From contig CAYYXR010000024.1 in NCBI GenBank assembly GCA_964475755.1, positions 1 to 45,672 on the forward strand: 45,672 nucleotides of DNA. The letters are read 5' to 3'. Every line of letters begins with the position of its first letter. The stretch's first letter is position 1. Source of the stretch: UBA11612 sp964475755 (GTDB taxonomy: Bacteria; Pseudomonadota; Alphaproteobacteria; Rhodospirillales; Rhodospirillaceae). The notes beneath the pieces were generated by a model. That model was not told where the DNA came from. It ran no database searches and saw nothing but the letters and a program-made list of their open reading frames with translations. The position numbers were made by a program, and so were the translations under genes. Positions 8,332 through 16,281 of the stretch are shown here, piece by piece.

Positions 8332-9109
8332 AGTTCAGTGGTTTTTTTGCCTGGGCTTCTGCGAATTGAGCTGACCGCACCATCAGCATATCCCAGTTGT
8401 TCATGGACTGCAGATGGAAGTAAACGCTGTGCAAAAAGCCGCTCTTGCGCCATTCGAGGAAGGTCGCATCGGGCAGCTCTTTGAACTTTTCTTCGTTGAT
8501 TGAATTGAATGAGCCCAGGTTTTGCTTTTCATTGTCGCCGATTTCAACTTCGACCGCGCGTTCTTCGACAATGCCGGAACTCGCCAAAGCTTTGGAGAAT
8601 TGTTCGGTAAATAGATATGCCTGGTGGAATTGCTCACACATATTGAGCGCATTCTTGACCGTGTCGGTTTCCTCGCCGTTTTCGAAAAGAGAGCGTGCGC
8701 CATCCTTCTTTGATTCGGATTCGCTGTCGATGCCGATCGACAGCCGCTCATCCGTCGATTGTCCCATCAATATGAAGGGGTAACGGCGAACATATGCGGG
8801 AATGTAGCAGCCGACTTCCCACTCGCCTTGGTTATTAACAAACAGATTTTTACCGGTGTTCATGCCGACGGCGACAACCGGCACCAGGTCCTGTCCCAAA
8901 AAAATGATCGGGTAATGACGCGCTGCCATTGAAAATTCCGGCGCGGTGATCGGCACAGTATTAGTGCCGGCGGCGAATGAAAAATCTCGCTCCGGGCGGA
9001 TCTTTAGGCCCTTGTGGCCGTGTTTCATAAGCGGCTCAGGCTCAGTGTAGAAAAGAGGCGCGCTCTGTTGGTTTGTGTTGGGGGCCTGGGCAGTCGAATT
9101 ATCACTCAC
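8330..9109 (-). CDS. SapC family protein
   Basis: 259 residues matching the SapC family (named after a Campylobacter surface-array locus), common beside TonB receptors in Alpha- and Gammaproteobacteria; the biochemical role is unclear. Family landmarks are HGHKGLKIRPERDFSFAA, HYPIIFLGQDLVPVVAVGM, NLFVNNQGEWEVGCYIPAYV and a C-terminal FLHSVYFHLQSMNNW. The GTG at 9109 is preferred: it sits after an AGGGAAA Shine-Dalgarno about ten bases away and gives the usual family length. An upstream ATG at 9202 would add an unlikely Pro-rich extension. There is no signal peptide. The gene is transcribed in the same direction as the cyclase but separated from it by the interrupted N-terminal segment. Confidence 0.9.
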   Translation of the reverse strand: MSDNSTAQAPNTNQQSAPLFYTEPEPLMKHGHKGLKIRPERDFSFAAGTNTVPITAPEFSMAARHYPIIFLGQDLVPVVAVGMNTGKNLFVNNQGEWEVGCYIPAYVRRYPFILMGQSTDERLSIGIDSESESKKDGARSLFENGEETDTVKNALNMCEQFHQAYLFTEQFSKALASSGIVEERAVEVEIGDNEKQNLGSFNSINEEKFKELPDATFLEWRKSGFLHSVYFHLQSMNNWDMLMVRSAQFAEAQAKKPLN

Positions 9110-9368
9110 GGCAGCTATTTCCCTGATGCTTGATTTTTCCAATATTTCCGGGCCTTTGCCCGGCTGAGCGGGGGAGCATAGGGCCCCATCCGGCAAAGGC
9201 AAAGGGTGTTTTGGGGTGAAGGCCTTCGCTGCCGGGTGGACGCGGGCACTCTACCTATACCATTGATATTTCTGTAGAAAATCCGTGGCCTTAATCTAAA
9301 ACGACGAAATCAGGCAAAAGGGCTTTCAGATCGCCGCCAAATCCTCGCGGCCAAGACGCCCGAAAGGG

Positions 9369-10001
9369 CTATGCGTTGCGCGCTCTGGCGCGATCTCCTT
9401 CGTAGAAGTGCCATAAGAATACAGCCGCGCTGGATCTGTAGGGCCGCCACGATTCTGCAATGCTTTCCATATCTTTCGGTGTCGGCCGGTCTTTCAGTCC
9501 GCGCAACATTTGCACACCATATTGAAGTCCGAGATCGCCGACCGGCCAAATGTCCGGGCGGCCCATGCCGAACATCAAATAAATGTCGGCTGTCCATGCG
9601 CCGACACCTTTGTGCGCGATTAGAGTTTCGCGCACTTCGTCATCGCCGGCGCGCGCGAGCGCGGCGAAATTGAGCCTGCGGGATGAAGTCGCTTCAGCGA
9701 GACCAAGAGTGTAGGCGGTTTTCTGGCCACTCATACCGGCGGCGCGAACGCCCTTCTCTCCGAGAGCAAGGATGCGCGGTGCGGTAACAGTCCCACCTGC
9801 CGCACGGCGAAGCTTCGCCCAGATGGCCGCGCCTGCGGCAACCGAGACCTGCTGATCGACAATAATCCTGATAAGGGTTTCAAAGCCCGGCTTCATGAGC
9901 CGCGTGCCCGGGATTCCGGCGAGCTTAATCGCTCGTGCGAAATCTTTGTCGCGCCGGCGCAGCAATCCCAAGTGGCGCTTCAGTTCGGCTTCGGTTTTCA
10001 C
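9369..10001 (-). CDS. DNA-3-methyladenine glycosylase II-like (AlkA/HhH-GPD)
   Basis: 210 residues of the HhH-GPD superfamily of DNA base-excision glycosylases, which remove alkylated purines. The N-terminal half has FETLIRIIVDQQVSVAAGAAI. The helix-hairpin-helix is LIAHKGVGAWTADIYLMFG, followed by the catalytic aspartate in IWPVGDLGLQYG. It lacks the Cys cluster of endonuclease III and the Ada regulatory domain. It begins 14 bases after yaaA ends, and yaaA begins 9 bases after a lipocalin-like gene, so the three form a likely leftward operon. Oxidative and alkylation damage defence would be a coherent theme, as inference. Confidence 0.92.
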   Translation of the reverse strand: MKTEAELKRHLGLLRRRDKDFARAIKLAGIPGTRLMKPGFETLIRIIVDQQVSVAAGAAIWAKLRRAAGGTVTAPRILALGEKGVRAAGMSGQKTAYTLGLAEATSSRRLNFAALARAGDDEVRETLIAHKGVGAWTADIYLMFGMGRPDIWPVGDLGLQYGVQMLRGLKDRPTPKDMESIAESWRPYRSSAAVFLWHFYEGDRARARNA

Positions 10002-10015
10002 GTGCCAGTCCGGCG

Positions 10016-10789
10016 CTACTTCTGTTTGCGGGTGAAGACGAAAAGATCTTCGCTCGACGCTTTGGTGTCAAAGCGGTATCCGTCCGAATTAAACTTTTTC
10101 AGATCGTCAGGTTTGGTCCATCGATTGTCGATAATGGCACGCGCCATGAGGCCGCGTGCCTTCTTGGCCAGGAAACTGATGATCTTCGCTTTTCCGTCTT
10201 TGACCTCTTTGAAGGCGCAGTGGATCACTGGCGCTTTTAGTTGCTTGGAGTCCACGGCGCTCCAGTATTCGTTGGACGCAAGATTTACGATCACCGGATT
10301 TTTCAGTTTGGCCGTAGTCTTGTTGATATGCGCCGCGAGACTATCCTGCCAAAAGGCATATAAATCCTTTCCGCGGTCGGTCTTGACCGCAGAGCCCATT
10401 TCCAGACGGTAGGGTTGCATTCCGTCCAGAGGGCGAAGCATTCCATATAATCCGGACAACATTCCAATGTGCTTTTGCGCGAAGTCCACATCGCCTTTGT
10501 TCAAGGTCTTGGCATCGAGACCCACATAGACGTCGCCCGCGAACGTATAAATCGCCGGCTTGGTCCCGCTCTGATTGGCGGGGTCGAATGCTTGAAAACG
10601 CTCCACATTCAAATCCGCGAGTTTCGGACTAATGCTCATGAGCTTCTGGAGGTCGCGGCGGCTGTATTTTTTCGCGCGCTCGGCAAGTACGGACGTCTCC
10701 GGCATTAAGGCCGGCTTGGTCGCTTTCGCGAAATCCGGGGCGGGGGAGTAATCCAGCTTTTTGGCTGGAGAGAGAACGGCAAAGAGCAT
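10016..10789 (-). CDS. yaaA: Peroxide stress protein YaaA
   Basis: 257 residues, the usual YaaA (DUF328/UPF0246) length. The N-terminus has the family signature MLFAVLSPAKKLDY. Further landmarks are FDPANQSGTKPAIYTFAGDVYVGLDA, HIGMLSGLYGMLRPLDGMQPYRLEMG and VNLASNEYWSAVD, with FLAKKARGLMARAII near the C-terminus. In E. coli the protein limits intracellular free iron and DNA damage during hydrogen peroxide stress. Here it sits between a lipocalin-like exported protein and a DNA glycosylase in a tight leftward cluster. The protein is cytoplasmic, with no membrane segment or signal. Confidence 0.95.
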   Translation of the reverse strand: MLFAVLSPAKKLDYSPAPDFAKATKPALMPETSVLAERAKKYSRRDLQKLMSISPKLADLNVERFQAFDPANQSGTKPAIYTFAGDVYVGLDAKTLNKGDVDFAQKHIGMLSGLYGMLRPLDGMQPYRLEMGSAVKTDRGKDLYAFWQDSLAAHINKTTAKLKNPVIVNLASNEYWSAVDSKQLKAPVIHCAFKEVKDGKAKIISFLAKKARGLMARAIIDNRWTKPDDLKKFNSDGYRFDTKASSEDLFVFTRKQK

Positions 10790-10798
10790 CGTGGACCT

Positions 10799-11272
10799 TT
10801 ATTTTACCTTTTTCCAGACCAGCACGTAGGGCGCGCCGCCCATTTCGGGCGTCGTGATGGTCAGCACGTCATCCTTGAGGACGTAATAGCGCACTTGGTC
10901 GGTGTCCGTCAGTCCTTCGTTCCATGAGATGTCCACGTGATGGATGACCTCGCCGTCCTTGACGATTTCGTATGTGCCGCCGTAGGCGACCATCGTGTTG
11001 TGGAGCCGCGCGGCTTCGGCTTCGGTGGCCGCGGCGCCGGATGTGGGTTTGGCGCGGTCGCTACGCATCAAAATGGCGTACATGCGCCCGTCCGATGAGT
11101 AATTAATATAGCCATCGGGCGTTGGGCCGAAGGGTTCCGTGCGCTGGCCGTCAGGGGCTTCGCGCGCGTAAGTTTGCAGTTGCCATGTGCCCAGGAGGGG
11201 GAAGTCCTCCGCATGCGCGCCAAGTGGTGTAAGCGCTAGCACCAGCCCCGTCACGAAAGTCGATGTTTTCAA
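10799..11272 (-). CDS. Exported lipocalin-like domain protein
   Basis: 157 residues. A signal peptide (MKTSTFVTGLVLALTPLGAHA) is followed by a small beta-rich domain of the bacterial lipocalin-like type: LLGTWQLQTY at the mature N-terminus, DGYINYSSDGRMYAILMR, and a C-terminal LTITTPEMGGAPYVLVWKKV. Such proteins are found alone in many proteobacteria and have no settled function; small hydrophobic ligand binding is a guess from the fold. The ATG is preceded by an AGGACACCTTG stretch (minus strand), a usable Shine-Dalgarno. It is the first gene of the probable operon with yaaA and the glycosylase. Confidence 0.85.
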   Translation of the reverse strand: MKTSTFVTGLVLALTPLGAHAEDFPLLGTWQLQTYAREAPDGQRTEPFGPTPDGYINYSSDGRMYAILMRSDRAKPTSGAAATEAEAARLHNTMVAYGGTYEIVKDGEVIHHVDISWNEGLTDTDQVRYYVLKDDVLTITTPEMGGAPYVLVWKKVK

Positions 11273-11433
11273 GGTGTCCTCCCATAGCGTTGTCAGGTCA
11301 TAGTAAAATGATCCCGCTGATTATCAATGTATCTCGGCTCGGCGTTATGCGCCCACATTGACAATCGCGTCTTGCTGGCGCACAGGTAAAAGGCGCAACG
11401 CACAGGGGATCAACCGCGCAGGGGAAACCAGTT

Positions 11434-12055
11434 ATGGCGCAGCCCGGATATTTGCTGTTTCTGGCTCATTCGCTCGATATGGAAAAAATGAGCCGCTACT
11501 CGGCAGCGGTGTCGCCGGTCTACAAGCAATTCGGGGGGGGCGTACCTCGGCATTGGCGGGCCAGGCCGGGGCACGGAGTTGCTGGAAGGCGCTTGGTTCG
11601 ATCACTCCATTATTTTGGCCCGGTTTCCGTCTTCCGAGGACGTCACTAAGTTTTGGAACTCGCCCGAGTACGCTGAGGTCAAGGCGCTCCGGAAGGGTGG
11701 GGGTATTTTCCAGGTATTTTCCCTGAAGGGAGAAAACGCGGAGCCTCCCGAGGGGCATCCCGCATATCTCATTAGCGTATTTAGGCCATTCGACGCGGAC
11801 GCCTATGAGGCGATTGCCGCGCAAGAGGCTGACAAACTTTCCGGTCGGAACATGTACTATCTCGCCACGGCCGGCGAGGGAGACTCGGACCGCGTGGAAG
11901 GCGATTTGGTGAATTTCAATTTCTCAATTATTGCTTGCCCGACCCAGCCCTCGGCCACGGCATTATGGAACGATCCGTCGTACGCGGATATTCGCAATCA
12001 GCGGGCGCAGGTTGCCGGTGTAAATACGTTCTTTATGGCGGGCATGGCGCGGTAA
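11434..12055 (+). pseudogene. Two-domain DUF1330 protein with frameshift in a G8 run
   Basis: The N-terminal reading frame starts at ATG 11434 (MAQPGYLLFLAHSLD) and runs into eight consecutive G at 11533-11540. With seven G the frame passes smoothly into AYLGIGGPGRGTELLEGAW and the rest of the protein, ending at TAA 12053-12055 after FFMAGMAR. The restored product would be about 206 residues with two DUF1330-like ferredoxin-fold (dimeric alpha-beta barrel) units, the second starting near HPAYLISVFRPFD. As given, the gene is broken into a 5' piece (11434-11649) and an overlapping downstream piece. A homopolymer length error is as likely as a true mutation. It converges on the aldo/keto reductase, 8 bases apart. 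Function unknown. Confidence 0.8.
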
Positions 12056-12063
12056 TTCGAGTT

Positions 12064-12996
12064 CTACGCCGCCAACACCTTTTCCAAATCCGACATTTCG
12101 TTTTTCGCCATCAGCTTGTCTGCAGCGCGGGCATTTTGACGCACCTGTTCCGGGGACGTCGCGCCGGCGATGATACTTGTCACGACTGGATGACTGGCGA
12201 GCCAGCTGAATGCCAATTCGACCGGTGTGCGATTGCGTTCGGCGGCAAAGGTTGATGCCTTCCGTGCCAACTCCACCGCATGTATGTCTGCGAACCGCTC
12301 CAAAAAGCCGCTAGCGCCTTCCAACCGAGACCCTTTCGGTGTGCCGTTGGTGTACTTGCCTGTCAGCATGCCACTGGCCAGCGGAAAATACGGAAGGAAC
12401 CCCATGCTTTGGCGCGACACTTCGGGCAGCACATCCTTTTCAACGTCGCGCACGAGCAGGCTGTATTCGGACTGGCAACTGACGAAGGGCGTAATGTGCT
12501 TTTCGGCGGCAATGGTGGCGGTTTGCTTCAGATCATCGACCGTGACGTTGCTGACCCCGATGAAGCGCACCTTTCCGGATTGTACCAATTCGTGCAGCGC
12601 TTCCATGGTTTCTGCCCATGGCGTTTCCCGGTCCGGGAAGTGCACTTGATATAGATCGATATAGTCCGTGCCGAGGCGCCTGAGGCTCGCCTCCGCGGAT
12701 TCAAAAACAACCGCGCGCGAGGCGCCTTTGCGTTTTCCGTTCTCGTCCATGAGCGCGCCGAATTTTGTTGCAACAATGACGTCGCTACGCCGCGCGCCGA
12801 GGGCGGCACCCAGCATTTCTTCGGACCGAGTGTCGCCGTACATATCGGCGGTGTCGAAAAAGGTGATCCCACTATCCAACGCAGCATCGACAACGGTCTT
12901 GATTTGCGCCGCATCGCATTTCCACCCGAAATTGTTGCATCCAAGTCCAATGATGGAGGCATTAAGGTCGCTGCTCCCAAATTTTCTAAATTCCAT
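12064..12996 (-). CDS. Aldo/keto reductase
   Basis: 310 residues of the NADPH-dependent aldo/keto reductase superfamily, a TIM barrel. The tetrad is visible: Asp and Tyr in FFDTADMYGDTRSEEML, Lys in VIVATKFGALMD, and His in IDLYQVHFPD. The substrate-strand motif FIGVSNVTVDDLKQ and the late cofactor region SIIAGATSPEQVRQN are also present. This pattern fits the YdjG/Tas-like group acting on small aldehydes or ketones; the substrate is not determinable. It begins about 40 bases after the cyclic-nucleotide-binding gene and may be cotranscribed with it. Confidence 0.93.
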   Translation of the reverse strand: MEFRKFGSSDLNASIIGLGCNNFGWKCDAAQIKTVVDAALDSGITFFDTADMYGDTRSEEMLGAALGARRSDVIVATKFGALMDENGKRKGASRAVVFESAEASLRRLGTDYIDLYQVHFPDRETPWAETMEALHELVQSGKVRFIGVSNVTVDDLKQTATIAAEKHITPFVSCQSEYSLLVRDVEKDVLPEVSRQSMGFLPYFPLASGMLTGKYTNGTPKGSRLEGASGFLERFADIHAVELARKASTFAAERNRTPVELAFSWLASHPVVTSIIAGATSPEQVRQNARAADKLMAKNEMSDLEKVLAA

Positions 12997-13036
12997 TTAA
13001 GTGATTTCCTCTGCGCCTCATTCGGTTCCGTCTTAA

Positions 13037-13681
13037 TTATGTCGGCGCTGCTCCGTCGGCGCCTCGCGGGCCCGTCTTGTCGGCTTGCTGCTCATTCGCC
13101 ACTTCACCTGTAGCGGGCGCGTTTTCCGACTTTGCTTTCGCGGCCCCACTTTTTTCGACGTGCGCGGCTTTGAGGTCACCGAGCAACTTTTCCGCGGCAT
13201 TGGTCGTTGTGACATAGCGTTCATTTACGCGGCGTAGGTTGTTTATAAGTATGTTGAGCAGCGCTTTGATAAAAGGATCGCAGGCGTTCATTTTATTTTG
13301 CATGGTGCTCTTCGGAATTTTCACCACCGTGCTGTGCTCAAGTGCAATCGTTGTCGCGGCGCGGCGCTCGCCAGTGATGGCCGCCATTTCTCCGAACATG
13401 GCGCCTGGCTCAAGGACGGCAAGGCGCACCTTTTTCCCTTCAATTGTTTTGAACACACCGATTTTCCCGCTTTCCAGAACAAAGGCGTCCGTCCCGTCCT
13501 GTCCCTCGTGAAAAACCACCTTGTCCTTTTCGTATGGCACGCGCGACAGAATTTCACCGCGCTTGCCGCGGATGTTGGCGGATTTTTTCTCGTCCGGTTG
13601 TTCGTGATCTGCCGCGGTCCCGAAGCTTGTCATGTGTTTCACCAAGAAAAAGCCGGCAAGGCCTAAAATACCGCCGACCAA
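13037..13681 (-). CDS. Membrane-anchored cyclic nucleotide-binding domain protein
   Basis: 214 residues. A short N-terminal hydrophobic stretch (VGGILGLAGFFLV) precedes a single cyclic-nucleotide-binding (CAP-family effector) domain at about residues 45-150. The phosphate-binding cassette reads FGEMAAITGERRAATTIA, with the Glu and Arg expected to contact the ribose and phosphate of cAMP. A charged low-complexity tail follows. There is no DNA-binding helix-turn-helix, so it is not a CRP-type regulator. The TTG at 13681 keeps the membrane segment and overlaps the upstream lipoprotein gene by 19 bases; the ATG at 13633 would give a soluble form. The cyclase at 6473-7933 could be the ligand source, which is inference. 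Confidence 0.8.
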   Translation of the reverse strand: MVGGILGLAGFFLVKHMTSFGTAADHEQPDEKKSANIRGKRGEILSRVPYEKDKVVFHEGQDGTDAFVLESGKIGVFKTIEGKKVRLAVLEPGAMFGEMAAITGERRAATTIALEHSTVVKIPKSTMQNKMNACDPFIKALLNILINNLRRVNERYVTTTNAAEKLLGDLKAAHVEKSGAAKAKSENAPATGEVANEQQADKTGPRGADGAAPT

Positions 13682-14397
13682 ACGCTGCTTTCATTGCGGC
13701 ACATAACTGTCTCGCCTTCGCTCATGGTTTCGTCTTCGAATGTCAACGTTTGCACGAAGGTGCGGCATACAAAACTGCCCATCTGATCTTCACTCAAGGC
13801 CATGGCCGTGCCTGTGCGCCCTTCGACTTCCCAGTAAATTTCCTCTCCGACAGGTACTGAAAAAGCCTCGGACTGGGCCGCGCGCTGGAGACCGGCTTGG
13901 TCCTCTGTCAGCTGTTCAAGAGTCGATGTGGGCAATATGTCGACGACCGGCGGCTCGATTTCCGCCGGTTCGGGTTGTGGTGCTCGCGGACTGTTGGCGG
14001 CGGTGTAGGACGCTGATTGGGGCGGCCTTGAACGCGATGCGGTGCGTGCGGCTGGCGTTCGGGAAGGTGTTGCTCTCCCGCTGGTATGCACTTGAATCGG
14101 CGGTGTGGCGGCCCGCTCGACACTGTGCGACAGCGCGCGTGCGCTACGGTTGAGGCTCGCCGCGCCGACTTCCATGCCGCATCCAACCCGCGTTGCACTT
14201 TCTTCAAATGCGCGGCTCATCAATCGTGCATCCCGGCTCATGGAATGCGCCATGACCCTGGCAGGCAGCAATGCGACCTCAGTGGTTTTCTGCACGGTGG
14301 CGGGTACGATCCCGCAGCCGGTCAGGATGCCGCATGATAGAATGGCAAGCACACGGCCGCTGCGTTTGATGCCGCTAAATCCAAACGTCGATCCCAT
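13663..14397 (-). CDS. Lipoprotein with C-terminal surface-antigen-like domain
   Basis: 244 residues. The N-terminus has a lipoprotein signal with lipobox LTGC (Cys about residue 28), so it is probably an envelope lipoprotein. The middle is Pro/Ser/Arg-rich and low complexity (about residues 85-150). The C-terminus carries a short domain (ALSEDQMGSFVCRTFVQTLT, then GETVMCRNESSVWSAV) with a Cys pair. It resembles the RT0821/Lpp0805-type surface-protein tail and also the C-terminus of the next upstream gene (14537-15250). The 3' end overlaps the cyclic-nucleotide-binding gene. Function unknown. Confidence 0.72.
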   Translation of the reverse strand: MGSTFGFSGIKRSGRVLAILSCGILTGCGIVPATVQKTTEVALLPARVMAHSMSRDARLMSRAFEESATRVGCGMEVGAASLNRSARALSHSVERAATPPIQVHTSGRATPSRTPAARTASRSRPPQSASYTAANSPRAPQPEPAEIEPPVVDILPTSTLEQLTEDQAGLQRAAQSEAFSVPVGEEIYWEVEGRTGTAMALSEDQMGSFVCRTFVQTLTFEDETMSEGETVMCRNESSVWSAVF

Positions 14398-14536
14398 CGA
14401 ATCCCCATCGTTCCCGAATCAATGCGGGCGTCGGCAGTATATCTATTTATTGGGCCCGAATTGAGTCCCAATGCCGAGATTTTAGCTTGGTTCTGGCAGG
14501 TTTCAGGCTTGTCGCTGGCCGCCGGTCGAAACCAAT

Positions 14537-15250
14537 TTATTGGTTTGGGGCTATCTGCCAATCACCGCCGCGCTCGCGGCAAACTGTGCCCACCGCTTGC
14601 TGAGGTAAGCCGTCGATGAATATATCTTGCCTAAACTCACGGCAGTACCGCCTGCCGGACCATCCAATGCGCGTTGTAGTTACCGAGCCTTTCACATTGC
14701 CCGCATTCCAATCGAAGGTTTCTCCAATGCTGGCGTCCAACGCTTTCCTGTAAGCGGTGAAGTGCAAGCTACGGCCTTCGGTCGTAACGCGCTTGATAAC
14801 GTAATCCGGAAATAAATTGATTAGGAGTGATGGGTTGGCCCGGTAGTCATAGGTCCATCCCCCAAACATACCTGTCATATGGTGGTACGGCACGGCATAG
14901 GGAAACTTGCGCAATATCATTGTGAACGGAGACCATTTCCACGGCCGCGGCGGCGCATGAATTTCCGGCGTGGACAGAGTCCAATAGTGGTTCCAGTCGT
15001 ACCGTCCGCTGTGGTGTCCCCATGGGTATGGGCTTGCCGCGTCGTAACTCGCAAGCTGGATCGATATTGATTCAGGAATTTCTAAAGGGCTGCGATCTGA
15101 AGGGAGCGCCTGTGCGCTCGCCAGCGCCAAAGCGCTTGTCGTGAAAACTGAAATCACAAGAACAAGGAAGCCAAATTGCGCAAGGTAAGGAAGGGGGCCA
15201 AACCGGCCGCGCGGAAACCGCGAAAACTTGGCGATGCGCTTTGCTGTCAC
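14537..15250 (-). CDS. Exported RT0821/Lpp0805-like surface protein
   Basis: About 237 residues from the GTG at 15250, which follows an AAAGGAG Shine-Dalgarno by ten bases. An N-terminal signal anchor (FGFLVLVISVFTTSALALASAQA) leads to an aromatic-rich region (SPYPWGHHSGRYDWNHYW; FGGWTYDYRANPSLL). The C-terminal domain reads GRRYCREFRQDIFIDGLPQQ, then GTVCRERGGDWQI, the paired-Cys surface-antigen tail known from rickettsial 17-kDa-like proteins. Upstream in-frame codons to 15418 are probably not translated. An ATG at 15257 is better spaced from the RBS but lies in another frame. It is divergent from the two-component regulator at 15480, which could control it. Confidence 0.75.
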   Translation of the reverse strand: MTAKRIAKFSRFPRGRFGPLPYLAQFGFLVLVISVFTTSALALASAQALPSDRSPLEIPESISIQLASYDAASPYPWGHHSGRYDWNHYWTLSTPEIHAPPRPWKWSPFTMILRKFPYAVPYHHMTGMFGGWTYDYRANPSLLINLFPDYVIKRVTTEGRSLHFTAYRKALDASIGETFDWNAGNVKGSVTTTRIGWSGRRYCREFRQDIFIDGLPQQAVGTVCRERGGDWQIAPNQ

Positions 15251-15479
15251 GAGGCATTTACTCCTTTCGCCACGGACCCGTTCCTCGACTGCTCTCGTCC
15301 CAAATATAGCGTATATGCCGGGCTGCTCCAAATCTCTCGGTTCGGGTGTGTAGTCTATGCCTGACAGCCTTGTAATGAAGCGGCAAGCAGGAATTAACCC
15401 TAACTGGCGACACTGCAAGGGTGCTGGCTACCCGCTGGCCTGGGAATTTTTTCGGTAAGATTTCAATAGGTTCGATATA

Positions 15480-16238
15480 ATGACTGACACAGGGATAAAT
15501 ATCTCCGGCGTTCAAGATGGCGCCGCGTTTCAACCCCAGACGGATGTAACGGATTCAGCCATGCGCGTGCTGGTCATCGAGGACGACAAGGAAGCCGCGG
15601 GCTACCTAGTCAAGGGATTGCGGGAAAGCGGCTATACCGTTGATCACGCCGCCGATGGCCGCGACGGTATGTTCCTCGCGACAACAGAACCCTACGACGT
15701 GATGATTGTGGACCGCATGTTGCCGGGCCCGGACGGACTATCAATTGTCGAAGCGGTCCGCAAAGAGAGTATCACTACGCCCGTCCTATTTTTGAGCGCG
15801 CTCGGCGAAGTCGATGACCGCGTTGCCGGACTTAAGGCCGGCGGCGATGATTATCTGGCCAAGCCGTTTTCATTTTCGGAACTTCTCGCGCGGGTAGAAG
15901 CGCTTTTGCGCCGCTCTGGCAGTTCGCAAGAGAACACCTATTTGAAAGTCGGCGATCTGGAAATGGATTTGCTGGCGCGTAAAGTGATCCGCCAAGGTAA
16001 GCGCGTATATCTGCATCCTCGGGAATTCCGGCTGTTGGAATACTTGATGCGCCATGCCGGACAGGTGGTGACGCGCACCATGTTGTTGGAAAACGTGTGG
16101 GAGTATCACTTCGATCCTCAGACCAACGTAATCGACGTCCATATCAGTCGGCTGAGGCAGAAAATCGACAAGCCGTTTGATACGCCGATCCTGCAGACGG
16201 TGCGTGGGGCTGGCTACAAGTTGGAGCCCGTGACCTAA
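15480..16238 (+). CDS. OmpR/PhoB-family response regulator
   Basis: 252 residues. The receiver domain (about 28-140) has the acidic pair in VLVIEDDKEAAGYL, the phospho-acceptor Asp in VMIVDRMLPGPDG, Ser/Ala in LFLSALGEVDDR and the Lys in DDYLAKPFSFSELL. A winged-helix DNA-binding domain follows (LHPREFRLLEYLMRHAGQVV through VDVHISRLRQKID and VRGAGYKL). The first 27 residues before MRVLVIEDD are unusual, so the ATG at 15561 is an alternative start. The histidine kinase gene follows after 43 bases, and the two form a two-component system. Its target may be the divergent surface-protein gene; that is inference. Confidence 0.93.
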   Translation: MTDTGINISGVQDGAAFQPQTDVTDSAMRVLVIEDDKEAAGYLVKGLRESGYTVDHAADGRDGMFLATTEPYDVMIVDRMLPGPDGLSIVEAVRKESITTPVLFLSALGEVDDRVAGLKAGGDDYLAKPFSFSELLARVEALLRRSGSSQENTYLKVGDLEMDLLARKVIRQGKRVYLHPREFRLLEYLMRHAGQVVTRTMLLENVWEYHFDPQTNVIDVHISRLRQKIDKPFDTPILQTVRGAGYKLEPVT

Positions 16239-16281
16239 CCGAGCTGGGTCCGCCCTGCGCAGGGCGCTAGCGGGGGATTAC

